This document shows positions 1 through 10,669 of a DNA stretch of 64,000 bases, one piece after another; position 1 is the first letter of the stretch; every line of letters begins with the position of its first letter. The stretch lies in the NCBI GenBank assembly GCA_014529385.2, contig CM043962.1, positions 125,284,470 to 125,348,469 on the forward strand, given 5' to 3'. The notes beneath the pieces were generated by a model that was not told where the DNA came from, made no database searches, and saw nothing but the letters and a program-made list of their open reading frames with translations. The stretch is from Adiantum capillus-veneris (Eukaryota; Streptophyta; Polypodiopsida; Polypodiales; Pteridaceae). Made by a program: the position numbers and the translations under genes.

Positions 1-17
1 TGCGTTTTTGTTTTTGT

Positions 18-81
18 TTGTACTCTCTCTCTCTCTCTCTCTCCCTCTCTCTCTCAAAAACACTATGTGTGTGTGTGTGTA

Positions 82-116
<35 letters not shown>

Positions 117-213
117 AAGAGGGGAAGGGAACATGAGAATGAGGAGAGGGAAGGAGCATACCTGGCTCTCCTTCCTCTCCTCGTGTGTGTGTGTGTGTGT
201 GTGTGTGGAGAAG

Positions 214-251
<38 letters not shown>
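18..251. repeat. Compound microsatellites (TC)n, (TG)n, (GA)n
   Basis: There are runs of CT from about 22, TG from about 64, GA near 94-115, GT at 183-207 and GA at 217-251, separated by short purine-rich sequence. Open frames here are only dipeptide repeats and are not genes. The tracts appear to lie inside the CACTA-type element. Confidence 0.95.
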
Positions 252-254
<3 letters not shown>

Positions 255-290
255 GGGAGAGCATTACCTGCTCCTTGCTTGAGGGCGCCG

Positions 291-319
291 AAAAACTCAG
301 ATCTGAGATCTGAGTTTTT
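291..319. repeat. Palindrome, 14-bp arms
   Basis: AAAAACTCAGATCT pairs with AGATCTGAGTTTTT around a single central base. It is part of the CACTA subterminal region. Confidence 0.85.
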
Positions 320-348
320 GGGCGCGCTCGGTTATTTTTTTACCCCAG

Positions 349-410
349 CCGGCGTCGCTATGAGCGTCGCAAATTTCTTTGTAAATTTGCGACGCTCATA
401 GCGACGCCGG
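349..410. repeat. Perfect hairpin, 28-bp arms
   Basis: The arms 349-376 and 383-410 are perfect reverse complements around a 6-base loop. Each arm holds two GCGTCGC/GCGACGC-type motifs, and a related motif recurs at 438-448. Such motif clusters near CACTA ends are usually transposase-binding sites; that role is inferred here. Confidence 0.88.
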
Positions 411-559
411 GTTTTTTTTTTTTGAGCGTTTCTGTGTGAGCGTCGCTAATATGAAGAGCCTCTTGTAGTGAAAGAGGTCTCCTTCCGATTCGGGAAGAAG
501 AAGAGAATCCCTACGAAGGGCTCAAGAGTTTACTTCTTGATGATGCATCTCCTTCCCAA

Positions 560-1411
560 ATGAGAACTCAAGAGCCTCCATCGAAGAAACGAGAAATAAG
601 TGAGTCTCCCGCCACCTTGGCGGAGATGGCTCCACGAAGACGGCGGGCTAAACGCTCTCCATCACCACCAAAGCGGAGAAGACCATCGCACTCTTCTCCA
701 CATCATAATTCAAAGAGGGATGATAAAAAACAAGAGAAGAAAAAGGCGACAAAGAGGACACCCTCTTCTCCATCTTCTTCATCCTCTTCCTCTTATGAAA
801 GTGATGCTGAAGCCAACGAAGATCAAGACAAGAAAAAGGTGAGAAAGAGGTCACCCTCTTCTCCACCTTCTTCAAATTATTCACCTTCTGAAGAAAGTGA
901 TGGTGCAACCTTTGAACCATAAAAAAGAAGAGGCCATAGGAAATCCTATGCCGCATGGAAGAGGTCCTCCAAGTTGAGGAAATTCAAAGAGGGAGGGAAG
1001 CACATCTCTTTCCTTACCTATGATGGTACCTTTGGTGCTACGTACAAAGTCTTGGCCTTTATCCAGCAATTCGATGCGGCGTTCTGAGATGAGGGCTTCA
1101 CGGAGTCCTCTAAGCTACGCCATGTAGCTATGCACTTTTAGAAGTCCGCCAGGCAATGGTGGTCAAGCCTATGAGCCAACGGTGAAGCTCCACGAACATG
1201 GAAAGCTTTAAGAGCTTCCATTATGAAGCAGGTTTTGGCCACCGATGCCAAAGACAAAGTACTCACCGAATGGCGAAGCTTAAAGCTCTCTCCCAATGAA
1301 TCCATCCACAAATATGTAGACAAGTTTTGGGACCTACAACTCAAAGCCACTATCTTCAAAAAGTTGGATTTTGGAGATCAAAAGCAACAATTTTGAGCGG
1401 GCTTAACCGAA
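560..1411 (+). pseudogene. gag region of family A copy 1 (broken)
   Basis: The first part is a basic, Ser/Pro/Arg-rich stretch (120 codons from the ATG at 560) with poly-Ser blocks, ending in TAA at 920-922. The same frame then resumes as a gag-like segment (FLTYDGTFGAT, then LAFIQQFDAAF) and meets TGA at 1085 and TGA at 1172. The TAA and the second TGA are also present in copies 2 and 3. Gag would form the virus-like particle. The true N-terminus, seen in copies 2 and 3 as MA(E/D)NSKES, is lost here. A further TGA near 1394 separates this part from the long pol frame, where copy 3 has a Cys codon. Confidence 0.75.
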
Positions 1412-1414
1412 GAA

Positions 1415-3889
1415 ATGGCGGAGTATGTCAACTCCCAAAGGCCACGTACCACATCGGCGGTAATACACCATACTATGGTGGCCTCTCGAATCAATTTCCA
1501 AACGGGGGCTAAAATAAATAATAAGCCCCCGGAAAACAAGGGTTCCAATGAGCCTAAGGGGAAGGACAATGTCCAAAAGTCTCCTAAGGACAACTCCAAC
1601 AAAGCTAAAGAGAAGGGAGTTTACAATGGTAAGAACAAACTCTCTGCTAAAGAGCTTGAGCGTTATCGCAAGGATAACCGGTGTTTCAAGTGCGGCGAAC
1701 AAGGGCATGCGTACCACGCTTGTCACCAAAAGAAAAACCGCCAAGATCCTCCTAGAGCTTCCTTGGTTGAAATCCAAGAGGAGGAGATTCACCAAACTCA
1801 TCCCAAAGGATCTCCGGTATGCCATGCTTGGGGAAAGGTAAGAGAACATGATGCTTTTATTCTCTTTGACCCTGGTTCTACTCACAATTTTATATCTATA
1901 GAGTTGGCCACCAAGCTAGGCATACAATCCTACGAGATGGGAGATGTGCTACCCGCAGACACTGCCTTCAAGGGGCACGAAGCTTCAGTCACACCCTTAA
2001 TCGGGAAATTGAGGCTTCATGTCCAAAGCTATGTGGACAAAGAGGACTTCTTTATCTCTCCTCTCAAGCATGAGGATGTGATCCTAGGGGCACCATGGTT
2101 TGGCCGACTGGCTGCTGATGTTAAATTTCTTGAAAGGAGAATCTTCTTTAAGTTCAGGGAAAAAGACATGTATATAGATGCTAAGGAAATGGGTAAAACT
2201 ATCCCCATTGTACATACACCAGCTTTCAACAAGTCAATGAAGAGCTCTATTTCCGTGTACATGATTTTTGTTAAAGATTCTCAAAATGAACCTAATGCTT
2301 TAGCAAAAGAAAATAAAAGCGACCAAAAGGAATTAGAGTTATCCAATTTTCTCAAGGGGTTTCAAGATGTTTTTATTGACGACATCCCTTGTGAGCTACC
2401 TCCTAAACGAGGTAATGATGACCATGCAATTGAAATTCTCCTAGGAAGTTCACCGCCTAACAAACCTCCTTATAGAGTTTCTCAAGCTCAGCAAGAGGAG
2501 ATTATGCGGCAAGTGTATGAGTTAGTTGAGAAGGGCATGGTTAGGCCTAGCTCATCTCCATTTTGCTCATCTGTGCTATTAGTGCAAAAGAATGACGGCA
2601 CATATCGTATGTGTGTCGACTATAGAGCACTAAATAGGATCACTATCAAGAATAGGTTTCCCGTTCCACGGGTAGAAGACCTATTTGATAAGCTACAAGG
2701 ATCGACCTACTTCAATAGGATTGACCTCAAAAGTGGCTATCATCAAATAAGGATAGTTGATCAAGACATTGTAAAGACCGCATTTTGCACCACATTTGGT
2801 CTTTACGAATACATTGTCATGCCTTTTGGCATGACCAATGCACCAACCACATTCAACCGCTTGATGGAGAAGCTATTCAGGCCTCATCGAATCTTCATTG
2901 GAGTGTTCTTTGATGATATTATCATCTACTCTTATTCATTTGACGAACACAAGCAACACCTCCAGGTAATATTTCAAGTTTTAAGAGACAATAAACTTTA
3001 TGTTAATCAAAAGAAAAGTGAATTTTTGTTGCAAGAAATTGAGTATTTAGGTCACATTATCTCTCAAGATGGCATCCAAGTGGATCCATCAAAGTTAGAG
3101 GTAATAAAAGGATGGCCTAAACCAAGGAATCTTCATGAACTAAGAAGCTTTATAGGTATGTGTGCATACTATAGACGCTTCATAGAAAAGCTCTCACAAA
3201 TTGCGGGACCATTACATGACCTAACAAAGAAAAGCGTTAGGTATACATGGTCTGCTAAGCAGAACAATGCTTTCGAAAAGCTTAAAGAAAAGCTTATCTC
3301 TCAACCTGTGCTTACACTACTGGATCTCTCAAAACCATTTGAGGTCCAATGTGATGCTTGTGGTGATTGCCTTGGAGCTGTTGTGCTCCAAGAAGAGCAC
3401 GCCATAGGCTATGAGAGTCGAAGGATCGACCCTGTTGAGCAAGCTCTAGGAATATATGAAAAGGAACTCCTTGCAGTTCTACATGCCTTAGACTCATGGA
3501 AGCACTATTTTTTGGGGACTCCTTTCATTCTGCGAACGGATCACCAAAGTCTTAAGTACTTTATGACGCAGACCAAGATCTCTGACAAACAAATGAGGTG
3601 GGCAAATTTCCTTTCGCAATGTCATTTTCATATTGCTCACATTGCTGGCAAGCATAATCAAGTAGCTGATGCACTCTCAAGACGACCGAGAGTGAATGCG
3701 GTTTCCATAGCCACTCACAATGATCTATCTTCAATGATAGATGAGTACGCTATTGATGCCGATTTTAGAGATGTGATTCCAGCCCTTGCATTAGGGAAGA
3801 AAGAAGAACCATTTACTTTACAAGATGGTTATCTTATGTATGGCAATAAACTATGTGTTACTAACTCACTAAGTGAGAAAGTAATGTAA
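1415..3889 (+). CDS. Gag C-terminus-protease-RT-RNase H, copy 1 (824 codons)
   Basis: This is the longest open frame in the window. In order: CCHC knuckle CFKCGEQGHAYHAC (residues 90-103), aspartic protease FDPGSTHNFI (D152), reverse transcriptase from about 355 with RIDLKSGYHQ (D437) and FFDDIIIYS (D500-D501), then RNase H with QCDACG (D647), YEKELLAV (E682/E684), RTDHQSL (D709) and ADALSR (D752). These would process the polyprotein and copy the RNA genome. The frame is open upstream only to a TGA near 1394, so the Met is an artefact of decay. It ends at a TAA (3887-3889) that copy 2 shares and copy 4 lacks; integrase lies in another frame downstream. Confidence 0.9.
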   Translation: MAEYVNSQRPRTTSAVIHHTMVASRINFQTGAKINNKPPENKGSNEPKGKDNVQKSPKDNSNKAKEKGVYNGKNKLSAKELERYRKDNRCFKCGEQGHAYHACHQKKNRQDPPRASLVEIQEEEIHQTHPKGSPVCHAWGKVREHDAFILFDPGSTHNFISIELATKLGIQSYEMGDVLPADTAFKGHEASVTPLIGKLRLHVQSYVDKEDFFISPLKHEDVILGAPWFGRLAADVKFLERRIFFKFREKDMYIDAKEMGKTIPIVHTPAFNKSMKSSISVYMIFVKDSQNEPNALAKENKSDQKELELSNFLKGFQDVFIDDIPCELPPKRGNDDHAIEILLGSSPPNKPPYRVSQAQQEEIMRQVYELVEKGMVRPSSSPFCSSVLLVQKNDGTYRMCVDYRALNRITIKNRFPVPRVEDLFDKLQGSTYFNRIDLKSGYHQIRIVDQDIVKTAFCTTFGLYEYIVMPFGMTNAPTTFNRLMEKLFRPHRIFIGVFFDDIIIYSYSFDEHKQHLQVIFQVLRDNKLYVNQKKSEFLLQEIEYLGHIISQDGIQVDPSKLEVIKGWPKPRNLHELRSFIGMCAYYRRFIEKLSQIAGPLHDLTKKSVRYTWSAKQNNAFEKLKEKLISQPVLTLLDLSKPFEVQCDACGDCLGAVVLQEEHAIGYESRRIDPVEQALGIYEKELLAVLHALDSWKHYFLGTPFILRTDHQSLKYFMTQTKISDKQMRWANFLSQCHFHIAHIAGKHNQVADALSRRPRVNAVSIATHNDLSSMIDEYAIDADFRDVIPALALGKKEEPFTLQDGYLMYGNKLCVTNSLSEKVM

Positions 3890-5180
3890 TGATCTCATGC
3901 TACACCTTATGCGGGGCATAGGGGGATTCAGTCTACCTTAAAGGGAATTGAAACATATTTCTATTGGCCTACCATCAAAGTGAACATACAAGTCTAAATG
4001 TGTGGTATGCCAAAAGACAAAATTTGATATAGGGAAGCAACTTGGATTGCTTCAACCCTTTCCAATCCCTAATTCACCATGGGAGAGCATATCCATGGAT
4101 TTTATCTTTGGATTGCCTAAGTCTATCCATGGGAATACGGGAATATGGACAATAGTAGATAGGTTCAGTAAACAAGCTCATTTTATACTTGTCAAAAAGA
4201 CTATCAAAGCCCATCAAATGGTAACCCTCTTCATTTCACAAATTTTCAAGTACCATGGCTTGCCAATGTCTATAGTGTCGGATAGAGATCCTAGAATGAC
4301 CAGTAATTTCTGGAAGGGTCTCTTTGAGAATTTAGGGACAAGGCTAAACTTCTCTTCGGCCTATCATCCACAAATGGATGGCCAAAGTGAAATAGCTAAC
4401 CTAACCATTCTCGATCTACTAAAATCCTATGTAACGGAAGTAGATCAAAGATCCCAATGGGAGAAGTACTTACCCTTAGTGGAGTATGCTTACAATAACA
4501 CTGTACATACTTCCATGAGAAAAGCACCTTTCGAGGTAATTGAGGGAAGATCAAAAAGTCCCTTGCTACTTAAGGTACATGGGAAGATCTTCGCTGCTGC
4601 AAATGAGTATAGCCGAGACCTACAAGAATCTTTTCAAAAGATTAAGGGTGCTATCTCTATCTGACAAAAAAGCCAAAGGGCTGCTGCTAATAAACACAGA
4701 AGATCCCAAGCCTTTAAAGAAAACGATTGGGTCTTGTTAAAGTTTCCCAAGGCTCGATTAAGGCACACGACGGGCAAGAATCCTACGGGCCACCAAAAGT
4801 ACTATGCTAAACTAGCAAAAAGGTACTATGGTCCCTTCCAGATTCGTAGGCCAATCAATGAGATGGCCTTTCAACTCAAGTTGCCCAATCATTGGCTCAT
4901 ACACAATGCTTGCCATGTGAGCCTATTAAAGCCTTACAAAGGAGAGCCACCTCAAGAACAAACTATTGAAGACCGACCGGAGATCGAGGACCAAGAGGAG
5001 GTGCTGCAGCCCGAGTCCATTCTCCGACATGAAGATAAGATATTAAGAGGCGATAAGACTATCCGACGATATCTGATTAAGTTTAAGAATTATCCTTTTG
5101 AAGATGCTAGATGGATACAAGGCATACAATTAAAGGATAACCTAAACCTTGTCAATGCTTACAATGCTTCCCAAGAGTAA
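3890..5180 (+). pseudogene. Integrase and chromodomain region, copy 1
   Basis: Remnants of the zinc-binding N-terminus (3890-4001) are disrupted by stops and a small loss relative to copy 4. From 4002 one frame carries the integrase core: SMDFIFGLP (first D), VSDRDPRMTS (second D) and GQSEIANL (E). A TGA at 4662-4664 interrupts it where copy 4 has a Ser codon. The same frame continues to 5180 with the HVSLLKPY segment typical of gypsy integrase C-termini. It ends with a chromodomain-like stretch (YLIKFKNYPFEDARW) expected to guide insertion to chromatin. Breaks are shared with copy 2. Confidence 0.85.
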
Positions 5181-5608
5181 GCAAATGGACAAAATGTTAA
5201 AAATGAACAAAGTTTTTTTGTCTTATAAGACTCTCTTTTTCTTTATTGTGCACAAAAATAAAGTAGTATGCATGCTTAGATGAAGTTTACGGAGACGACG
5301 TCTCCCAAACACCAAGTAGAGCTTGTCACTCTACTATGGAAGACTGATTGGACTAATGTCAGACATGTTTGCGGCAGCCTCAGGCTCTCAAGCACCAAAT
5401 GGACTAGTCATCCATTGTGAAATGATGTCGTAGGGTAACATAGGGATCCTCTACCCACTAAGAAAAGGACTCATGAATATGCTTTATCTTCTCTACACCA
5501 TAGTCGAGGACGACTATGATTTCAATAGAGAGGTAATCTCATAATAATCAATATCTAATTCTCCTAAATGATTTTCTCATATTAAACTGATCATTTAATG
5601 TGGGGAAG
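5181..5608 (+). other. Family A 3' untranslated region and polypurine tract
   Basis: Non-coding sequence lies between the chromodomain stop and the LTR and is conserved in copies 1, 2 and 4. It ends in the purine run TGGGGAAG (5601-5608), directly before the TG that opens the LTR, as expected of a plus-strand primer. Confidence 0.7.
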
Positions 5609-5899
5609 TGCCAAGGGAGAAAAAGCTAGAATATTGGTTAAGCTAGCAGACCGGTCACAATAGGGATCCAAAGGAGGGAAAATAGGGATCCAACGGGGGG
5701 GCCATCTGCAAAAGAGCCATGTGCAACAATGGGCTAAAAAGACCCTAAGGTTCATCTCATTAAGACTTCCAAAATTCAAAGGTTGTGTCCAAAGGTCAGT
5801 CCTAGGGAAAATTGGATGCTTTGTGTGTAACTAAAAAGTCTTTGCATATCCGTACATGGGAGGGGGCGAGCCATTCTTCTAGGGGATGAGAGATAAAGT

Positions 5900-5987
<88 letters not shown>

Positions 5988-6600
5988 CTCCCTTTACACA
6001 AAGGGAATTAGGGACACATGTCAGCTTCCTAGCCCAGATGCCCACAAGGTGTGCCCAATTCCTATTGGATGGCCTTGGAGGTGGACCAATGAGAATTAGG
6101 CTAGAGTAAATCTAGTTTAATTAATTTAAAAACACTTAATAAAAGAACCAATGAGAATTAAGTCTCCTAGAAGACTATTGGACAGTCTCCCAAGGGGTCT
6201 AATGAGCATTCAGGAGCCCAATGGCTTGCTTGATTCCTATTGGCCAGGAGGCAAAGGGGTCCAATGAGAGTTTAGTTTAATTATTAAATTACCTAAAGCT
6301 CTCACAAAAGGGGAAAGGGGGACACATTTCAGAAGGCTATCACTTATGCTGCTTAATAGCCATTGGCTTGACTTGGGGAGGTCCAATGGGGAGCCTGCAA
6401 GAGCAATTAGCAAGAGGGCTCGCCTAAGAGAGAGAGGGGGCATGTATTGTTGATGCTATCTAACTAGGTGTTATGCATTTTGTTGCTCTCTCCACCCAAG
6501 CACTCTTGTAGTTCTCATTAGGAATCTATTCTAATGAAATGCACACTATGTTCATGCTAATTTCCGCTACACATACGTTTTTAGACCATTAAATGTAACA
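5609..6600 (+). repeat. Family A LTR 1 (internally deleted, shared by copies 1 and 2)
   Basis: It begins TGCCAAGGG after the polypurine tract and ends TGTAACA just before the tRNA-Met primer site. At 992 bp it is shorter than LTR 2 (1,528 bp). The segment matching about 13180-13759 of LTR 2 is absent, with the join near 6440. LTR 4 keeps that segment, so LTR 1 lost it. An (AC)n tract runs 5902-5985, against about 26 bp in LTR 2 and 30 bp in LTR 4. Confidence 0.85.
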
Positions 6601-6601
6601 T

Positions 6602-6613
6602 TGGTATCAGAGC
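6602..6613 (+). other. Primer binding site, initiator tRNA-Met type
   Basis: TGGTATCAGAGC, one base after the LTR end, is the standard plant primer site complementary to the 3' end of initiator tRNA-Met. Confidence 0.92.
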
Positions 6614-7017
6614 ACAAGGTTTCTCTTTTCTTGCGCAAGAAGGGAGATCCTCAAGCTAGCTATAAATGGTTGGTATTATTAATTGCCTGTGAGTAAGTAG
6701 AATAGGGATTTTTCAACCTTGCAGTGCGCCTGCCTTTGTGCAGTTAACGGGGCATCACCGTCGAGAGCTATGGTCTTAATAGTGGAGTCCTACGGGGCTT
6801 TCCTACGGCTTAAACACTATTGAGTTATTAGAAGCTTGACAGGAGCCAGTGCTATTTTGGTGTCGAAAGACCCTCTCTTCTATTCCTTGCAATTAATGGT
6901 ATTAGAGCCGTAGGTACAGTAGCTTGAGTGCTTTTTCTAAAGTGGTAAAGAGGAGTAGCAACTAGGGCTTGAAGTGCCAAAGTACACCTAAAAATTTTAC
7001 ACTTAAAAGTTTTTAGA
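6614..7017 (+). other. Family A leader (5' untranslated region), copy 2
   Basis: Non-coding sequence between the primer site and the first gag ATG, present again in copy 3 (13930-14318). A short palindrome CTTGCGCAAG lies just after the primer site. No gene is seen. Confidence 0.6.
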
Positions 7018-8172
7018 ATGGCTGAAAATAGTAAAGAGAGTGAAATTAATGTTGATAACTTTGATTTTGCTCATGAGCAAGCCACTAATGATGCTTCAAT
7101 TCTTGTTAAATATCTTGTTTCTAGGCTTCAACAAGCCATGGGCAATCCATCTCTCCAAAAGAAGTGCAACGGAAGCTCCGTGCTCACGGGATTCTCCAAG
7201 CTCATCACCATGACGAGAGAACACCTAGGAAGCCTCCTTGTGAGACTATCAAAAGAGGTCTCTTTCCGATTCGGGAAGAAGAAGAGAATCCCTACGAAGG
7301 GCTCAAGAGTTTACTTCTTGATGATGCATCTCCTTCCCAAATGAGAACTCAAGAGCCTCCATCGAAGAAAGGAGAAACCAGTGAGTCTCCTACCACCTCG
7401 GCGGAGATGGATCCATGAAGACGCCGGCTAAACGCCCTCCATCACCACCAAAGCGAAGAAGACCATCGCACTCTTCTCCACATCATAATTCAAAGAGGGA
7501 TGATAAAAAGCAAGAGAAGAAAAAGGCGACAAAGAGGACACCCTCTTCTCCATCTTCTTCATCCTCTTCCTCTTATGAAAGTGATGGTAAAGCCAACGAA
7601 GATCAAGACAAGAAAAAGGTGAGAAAGAGGTCACCCTCTTCTCCACCTTCTTCAAATTATTCACCTTCTGAAGAAAGTGATGGTGCAACCTTTGAACCAT
7701 AAAAAAGAAGAGGCCATAGGAAATCCTATGCCGCATGGAAGAGGTCGTCCAAGTTGAAGAAATTCAAAGAGGGAGGGAAGAGCATCTCTTTCCTTACCTA
7801 TGATTGTACCTTTGGTGCTACGGACAATGTCTTGGGCTTTATCCAGCAATTCGATGCGGCGTTCTGAGATGAGGGCTTCACGGAGTCCTCTAAGCTACGC
7901 CATGTAGCTATGCACTTTCAGAAGTCCGCTAGGCAATGGTGGTCAAGCCTATGAGCCAACGGTGAAGCTCCACGAACATGGAAAGCTTTAAGAGCTTCCA
8001 TTATGAAGCAGGTTTTGGCCACCGATGCCAAAGACAAAGTACTCACCGAATGGCGAAGCTTAAAGCTCTCTCCCAATGAATCCATCCACAAATATGTAGA
8101 CACGTTTTGGGACCTACAACTCAAAGCCACTGTCTTTCAAAAGTTGGATTTTGGAGAGCAAAAGCAATAATT
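7018..8172 (+). pseudogene. gag region, copy 2 (frameshifted)
   Basis: It starts MAENSKESEINVDNFDF at the natural gag ATG, about 400 bp after the primer site. Near 7160 a base is missing compared with copy 3 (about 14461), so the frame drifts. The basic Ser/Arg-rich part reads from the ATG at 7415 and ends in the family-wide TAA (7700-7702). The gag core that follows contains TGA at 7865 (shared with copy 1) and TGA at 7952 (shared with copies 1 and 3). No complete gag can be made. Confidence 0.8.
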
Positions 8173-8194
8173 TTGACCGGGCTTAACCGAAGAA

Positions 8195-10669
8195 ATGGCG
8201 GAGTATGTCAACTCCCAAAGGCCACGTACCATATCGGCGGTAATACACCATACTATGGTGGCCTCTCGAATCAATTTCCAAATGGGGGCTAAAAGAAATA
8301 ATAAGCCCCCAGAAAACAAGGGTTCCAATGAGCCTAAGGGGAAGGACAATGTCCAAAAGTCTCCTAAGGACAACTCCAACAAAGCTAAAGAGAAGGGAGT
8401 TTACAAAGGTAAGAACAAACTCTCTCCTAAAGAGCTTGAGCGTTATCGCAAGGATAACCGGTGTTTCAAGTGCGGCGAACAAGGGCATGCGTACCGCGCT
8501 TGTCACCAAAAGAACAACCGCCAAGATCCTCCTAGAGCTTCCTTGGTTGAAATCCAAGAGGAGGAGATTCACCAAACTCATCACAAAGGATCTCCTGTAT
8601 GCCATGCTTGGGGAAAGGTAAGAGACCATGATGCTTTTATTCTCTTTGACCGTGGTTCCACTCACAATTTTATATCTATAGAGTTGGCCACCAAGCTAAG
8701 CATACAATCCTACGAGATGGGAGATGTCCTACCCGCAGACACTGCCTTCAAGGGGCAAGAAGCTTCAGTCACACCCTTAATCGGGAAATTGAGGCTTCAT
8801 GTCCAAAGCTATGTGGACAAAGAGGACTTCTTTATCTCTCCTCTCAAGCATGAGGATGTGATCCTAGGGGCACCATGGTTTGACCGCCTAGCTTCCGATG
8901 TTAAATTTCCTGAAAGGAGAATCTTCTTTAAGTTCAGGGAAAAAGACATGTATATAGATGCTAAGGAAATGGGTAAAACTATCCCCATTGTACATACACC
9001 AGCTTTCAACAAGTCAATGAAGAGCTCTATTTCCGTGTACATGATTTTTGTTAAAGATTCTCAAAATGAACCTAATGCTTTAGGAAAAGAAAATAAAAGC
9101 GACCAAAAGGAATTAGAGTTATCCAATTTTCTCAAGGGGTTTCAAGATGTTTTTATTGACGACATCCCTTGTGAGCTACCTTCTAAACGAGGTAATGATG
9201 ACCATGCAATTGAACTTCTTCCAGGAAGTTCACCGCCTAACAAACCTCCTTATAGAGTTTCTCAAGCTCAGCAAGAGGAGATTATGCGGCAAGTGTATGA
9301 GTTAGTTGAGAAGGGCATGGTTAGGCCTAGCTCATCTCCATTTTGCTCACCTCTGCTATTAATGCAAAAGAATGACGGCACATATCGTATGTGTGTCGAC
9401 TATAGAGCACTAAATAGGATCACTATCAAGAATAGGTTTCCCGTTCCACGGGTAGAAGACCTATTTGATAAGCTACAAGGATCGGCCTACTTCAATAAGA
9501 GTGACCTAAAAAGTGGCTATCACCAAATAAGGATAGTTCATCAAGACATTGTAAAGACCGCATTTCGCACCACATTTGGTCTTTACAAATACATTGTCAT
9601 GCCTTTTGGCTTGACCAATGCACCAGCCACATTCAACCGCTTGATGGAGAAGCTATTCAGGCCTCATCGAACCTTCATTGGAGTGTTCTTTGATGATATT
9701 ATCATCTACTCTAATTCATTAGACGAACACAAGCAACACCTCCAGGTAATATTTCAAGTTTTAAGAGACAATAAACTTTATGTTAATCGAAAGAAAAGTG
9801 AATTTTTCTTGCAAGAAATTGAGTATTTAGGTCACATTATCTCTTAAGATGGCATCCAAGTGGATCCATCAAAGTTAGAGGTATTAAAAGGATGGCCTAA
9901 ACCAAGGAATCTTCATGAACTAAGAAGCTTTATAGGTATGTGTGCATACTATAGACGCTTCATAGAAAATCTCTCACAAATTGCGGGACCATTACATGAC
10001 CTAACAAAGAAAAGCGTTAGGTATACATGGTCTGCTAAGGAGAACAATGCTTTCGAAAAGCTTAAAGAAAAGCTTATCTCTCAACCTGTGCTTACACTAC
10101 TGGATCTCTCAAAACCATTTGAGGTCCAATGTGATGCTTGTGGTGATTGCCTTGGAGCTGTTGTGCTCCAAGAAGAGCACGCCTTAGGTTATGAGAGTCG
10201 AAGGATCGACCCTGTTGAGCAAGCTCTAGGAATATATGAAAAGGAACTCCTTGCAGTTCTACATGCCTTAGACTCATGGAAGCACTATTTTTTGGGGACT
10301 CCTTTCATTCTGCGAACGGATCACCAAAGTCTTAAGTACTTTATGACGCAGACCAAGATCTCTGACAAACAAATGAGGTGGGCAAATTTCCTTTCGCAAT
10401 TTCATTTTCATATTGCTCACATTGCTGGCAAGCATAATCAAGTAGCTGATGCACTCTCAAGACGACCGAGAGTGAATGCGGTTTCCATAGCCACTCACAA
10501 TGATCTATCTTCAATGATAGATGAGTACGCTATTGATGCCGATTTTAGAGATGTGATTCCAGCCCTTGCATTAGGGAAGAAAGAAGAACCATTTACTTTA
10601 CAAGATGGTTATCTTATGTATGGCAATAAACTATGTGTTACTAACTCACTAAGTGAGAAAGTAATGTAA
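8195..10669 (+). pseudogene. CCHC-protease-RT-RNase H, copy 2 (one internal stop)
   Basis: It is colinear with the 824-codon frame of copy 1 and differs by scattered substitutions. CCHC is CFKCGEQGHAYRAC; protease reads FDRGSTHNFI (Asp-Arg-Gly instead of the usual Asp-Ser/Thr/Pro-Gly); the RT box is FFDDIIIYS. A TAA at 9845-9847 (CAA in copy 1) splits it into 550 codons and an open remainder to 10669. The remainder holds the connection domain and RNase H with QCDACG, YEKELLAV, RTDHQSL and ADALSR. Confidence 0.9.

Larger units (their letters stand above)
1..470. mobile_element. CACTA-type DNA transposon, terminal fragment
   Basis: The segment ends at 470 with CTTGTAGTG, which reads CACTACAAG on the other strand and is the diagnostic terminus of plant CACTA (En/Spm) transposons. 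The GCGACGC-type motifs and long hairpin just inside the end fit a CACTA subterminal region. From 471 the sequence is colinear with family A gypsy DNA (compare about 7251 and 14553), so the element interrupts copy 1. The opposite terminus is not seen and presumably lies left of base 1, so the 3-bp target duplication cannot be tested. No transposase is visible. Confidence 0.72.
471..6600 (+). mobile_element. Family A chromovirus, copy 1 (5' end replaced by CACTA)
   Basis: This is a Ty3/gypsy LTR retrotransposon. It holds gag with a CCHC knuckle, protease, reverse transcriptase, RNase H, integrase and a C-terminal chromodomain-like segment, followed by an LTR shared with copy 2. The chromodomain places it in the chromoviruses. 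The 5' LTR, primer site and gag start are missing because the CACTA element joins at 470/471. Against copy 2 it is colinear at an offset of 6,780 bp from about 648 to 5609. Confidence 0.93.

Noticed and set aside
1403-1885. 160-codon minus-strand frame, repeated at 8183-8665 and 15486-15968
   Set aside because: Antisense shadow of the conserved gag-protease coding sequence; it recurs only because the retrotransposon copies do.
4002-4740. Separate small gene for the integrase core
   Set aside because: It is a fragment of pol cut off by stops shared with copy 2; copy 4 shows the uninterrupted arrangement.
6443-6600. LTR 1 deletion as a spliced intron
   Set aside because: Breakpoints lack GT...AG ends and lie in an LTR, so a retrocopied splice product is not supported.
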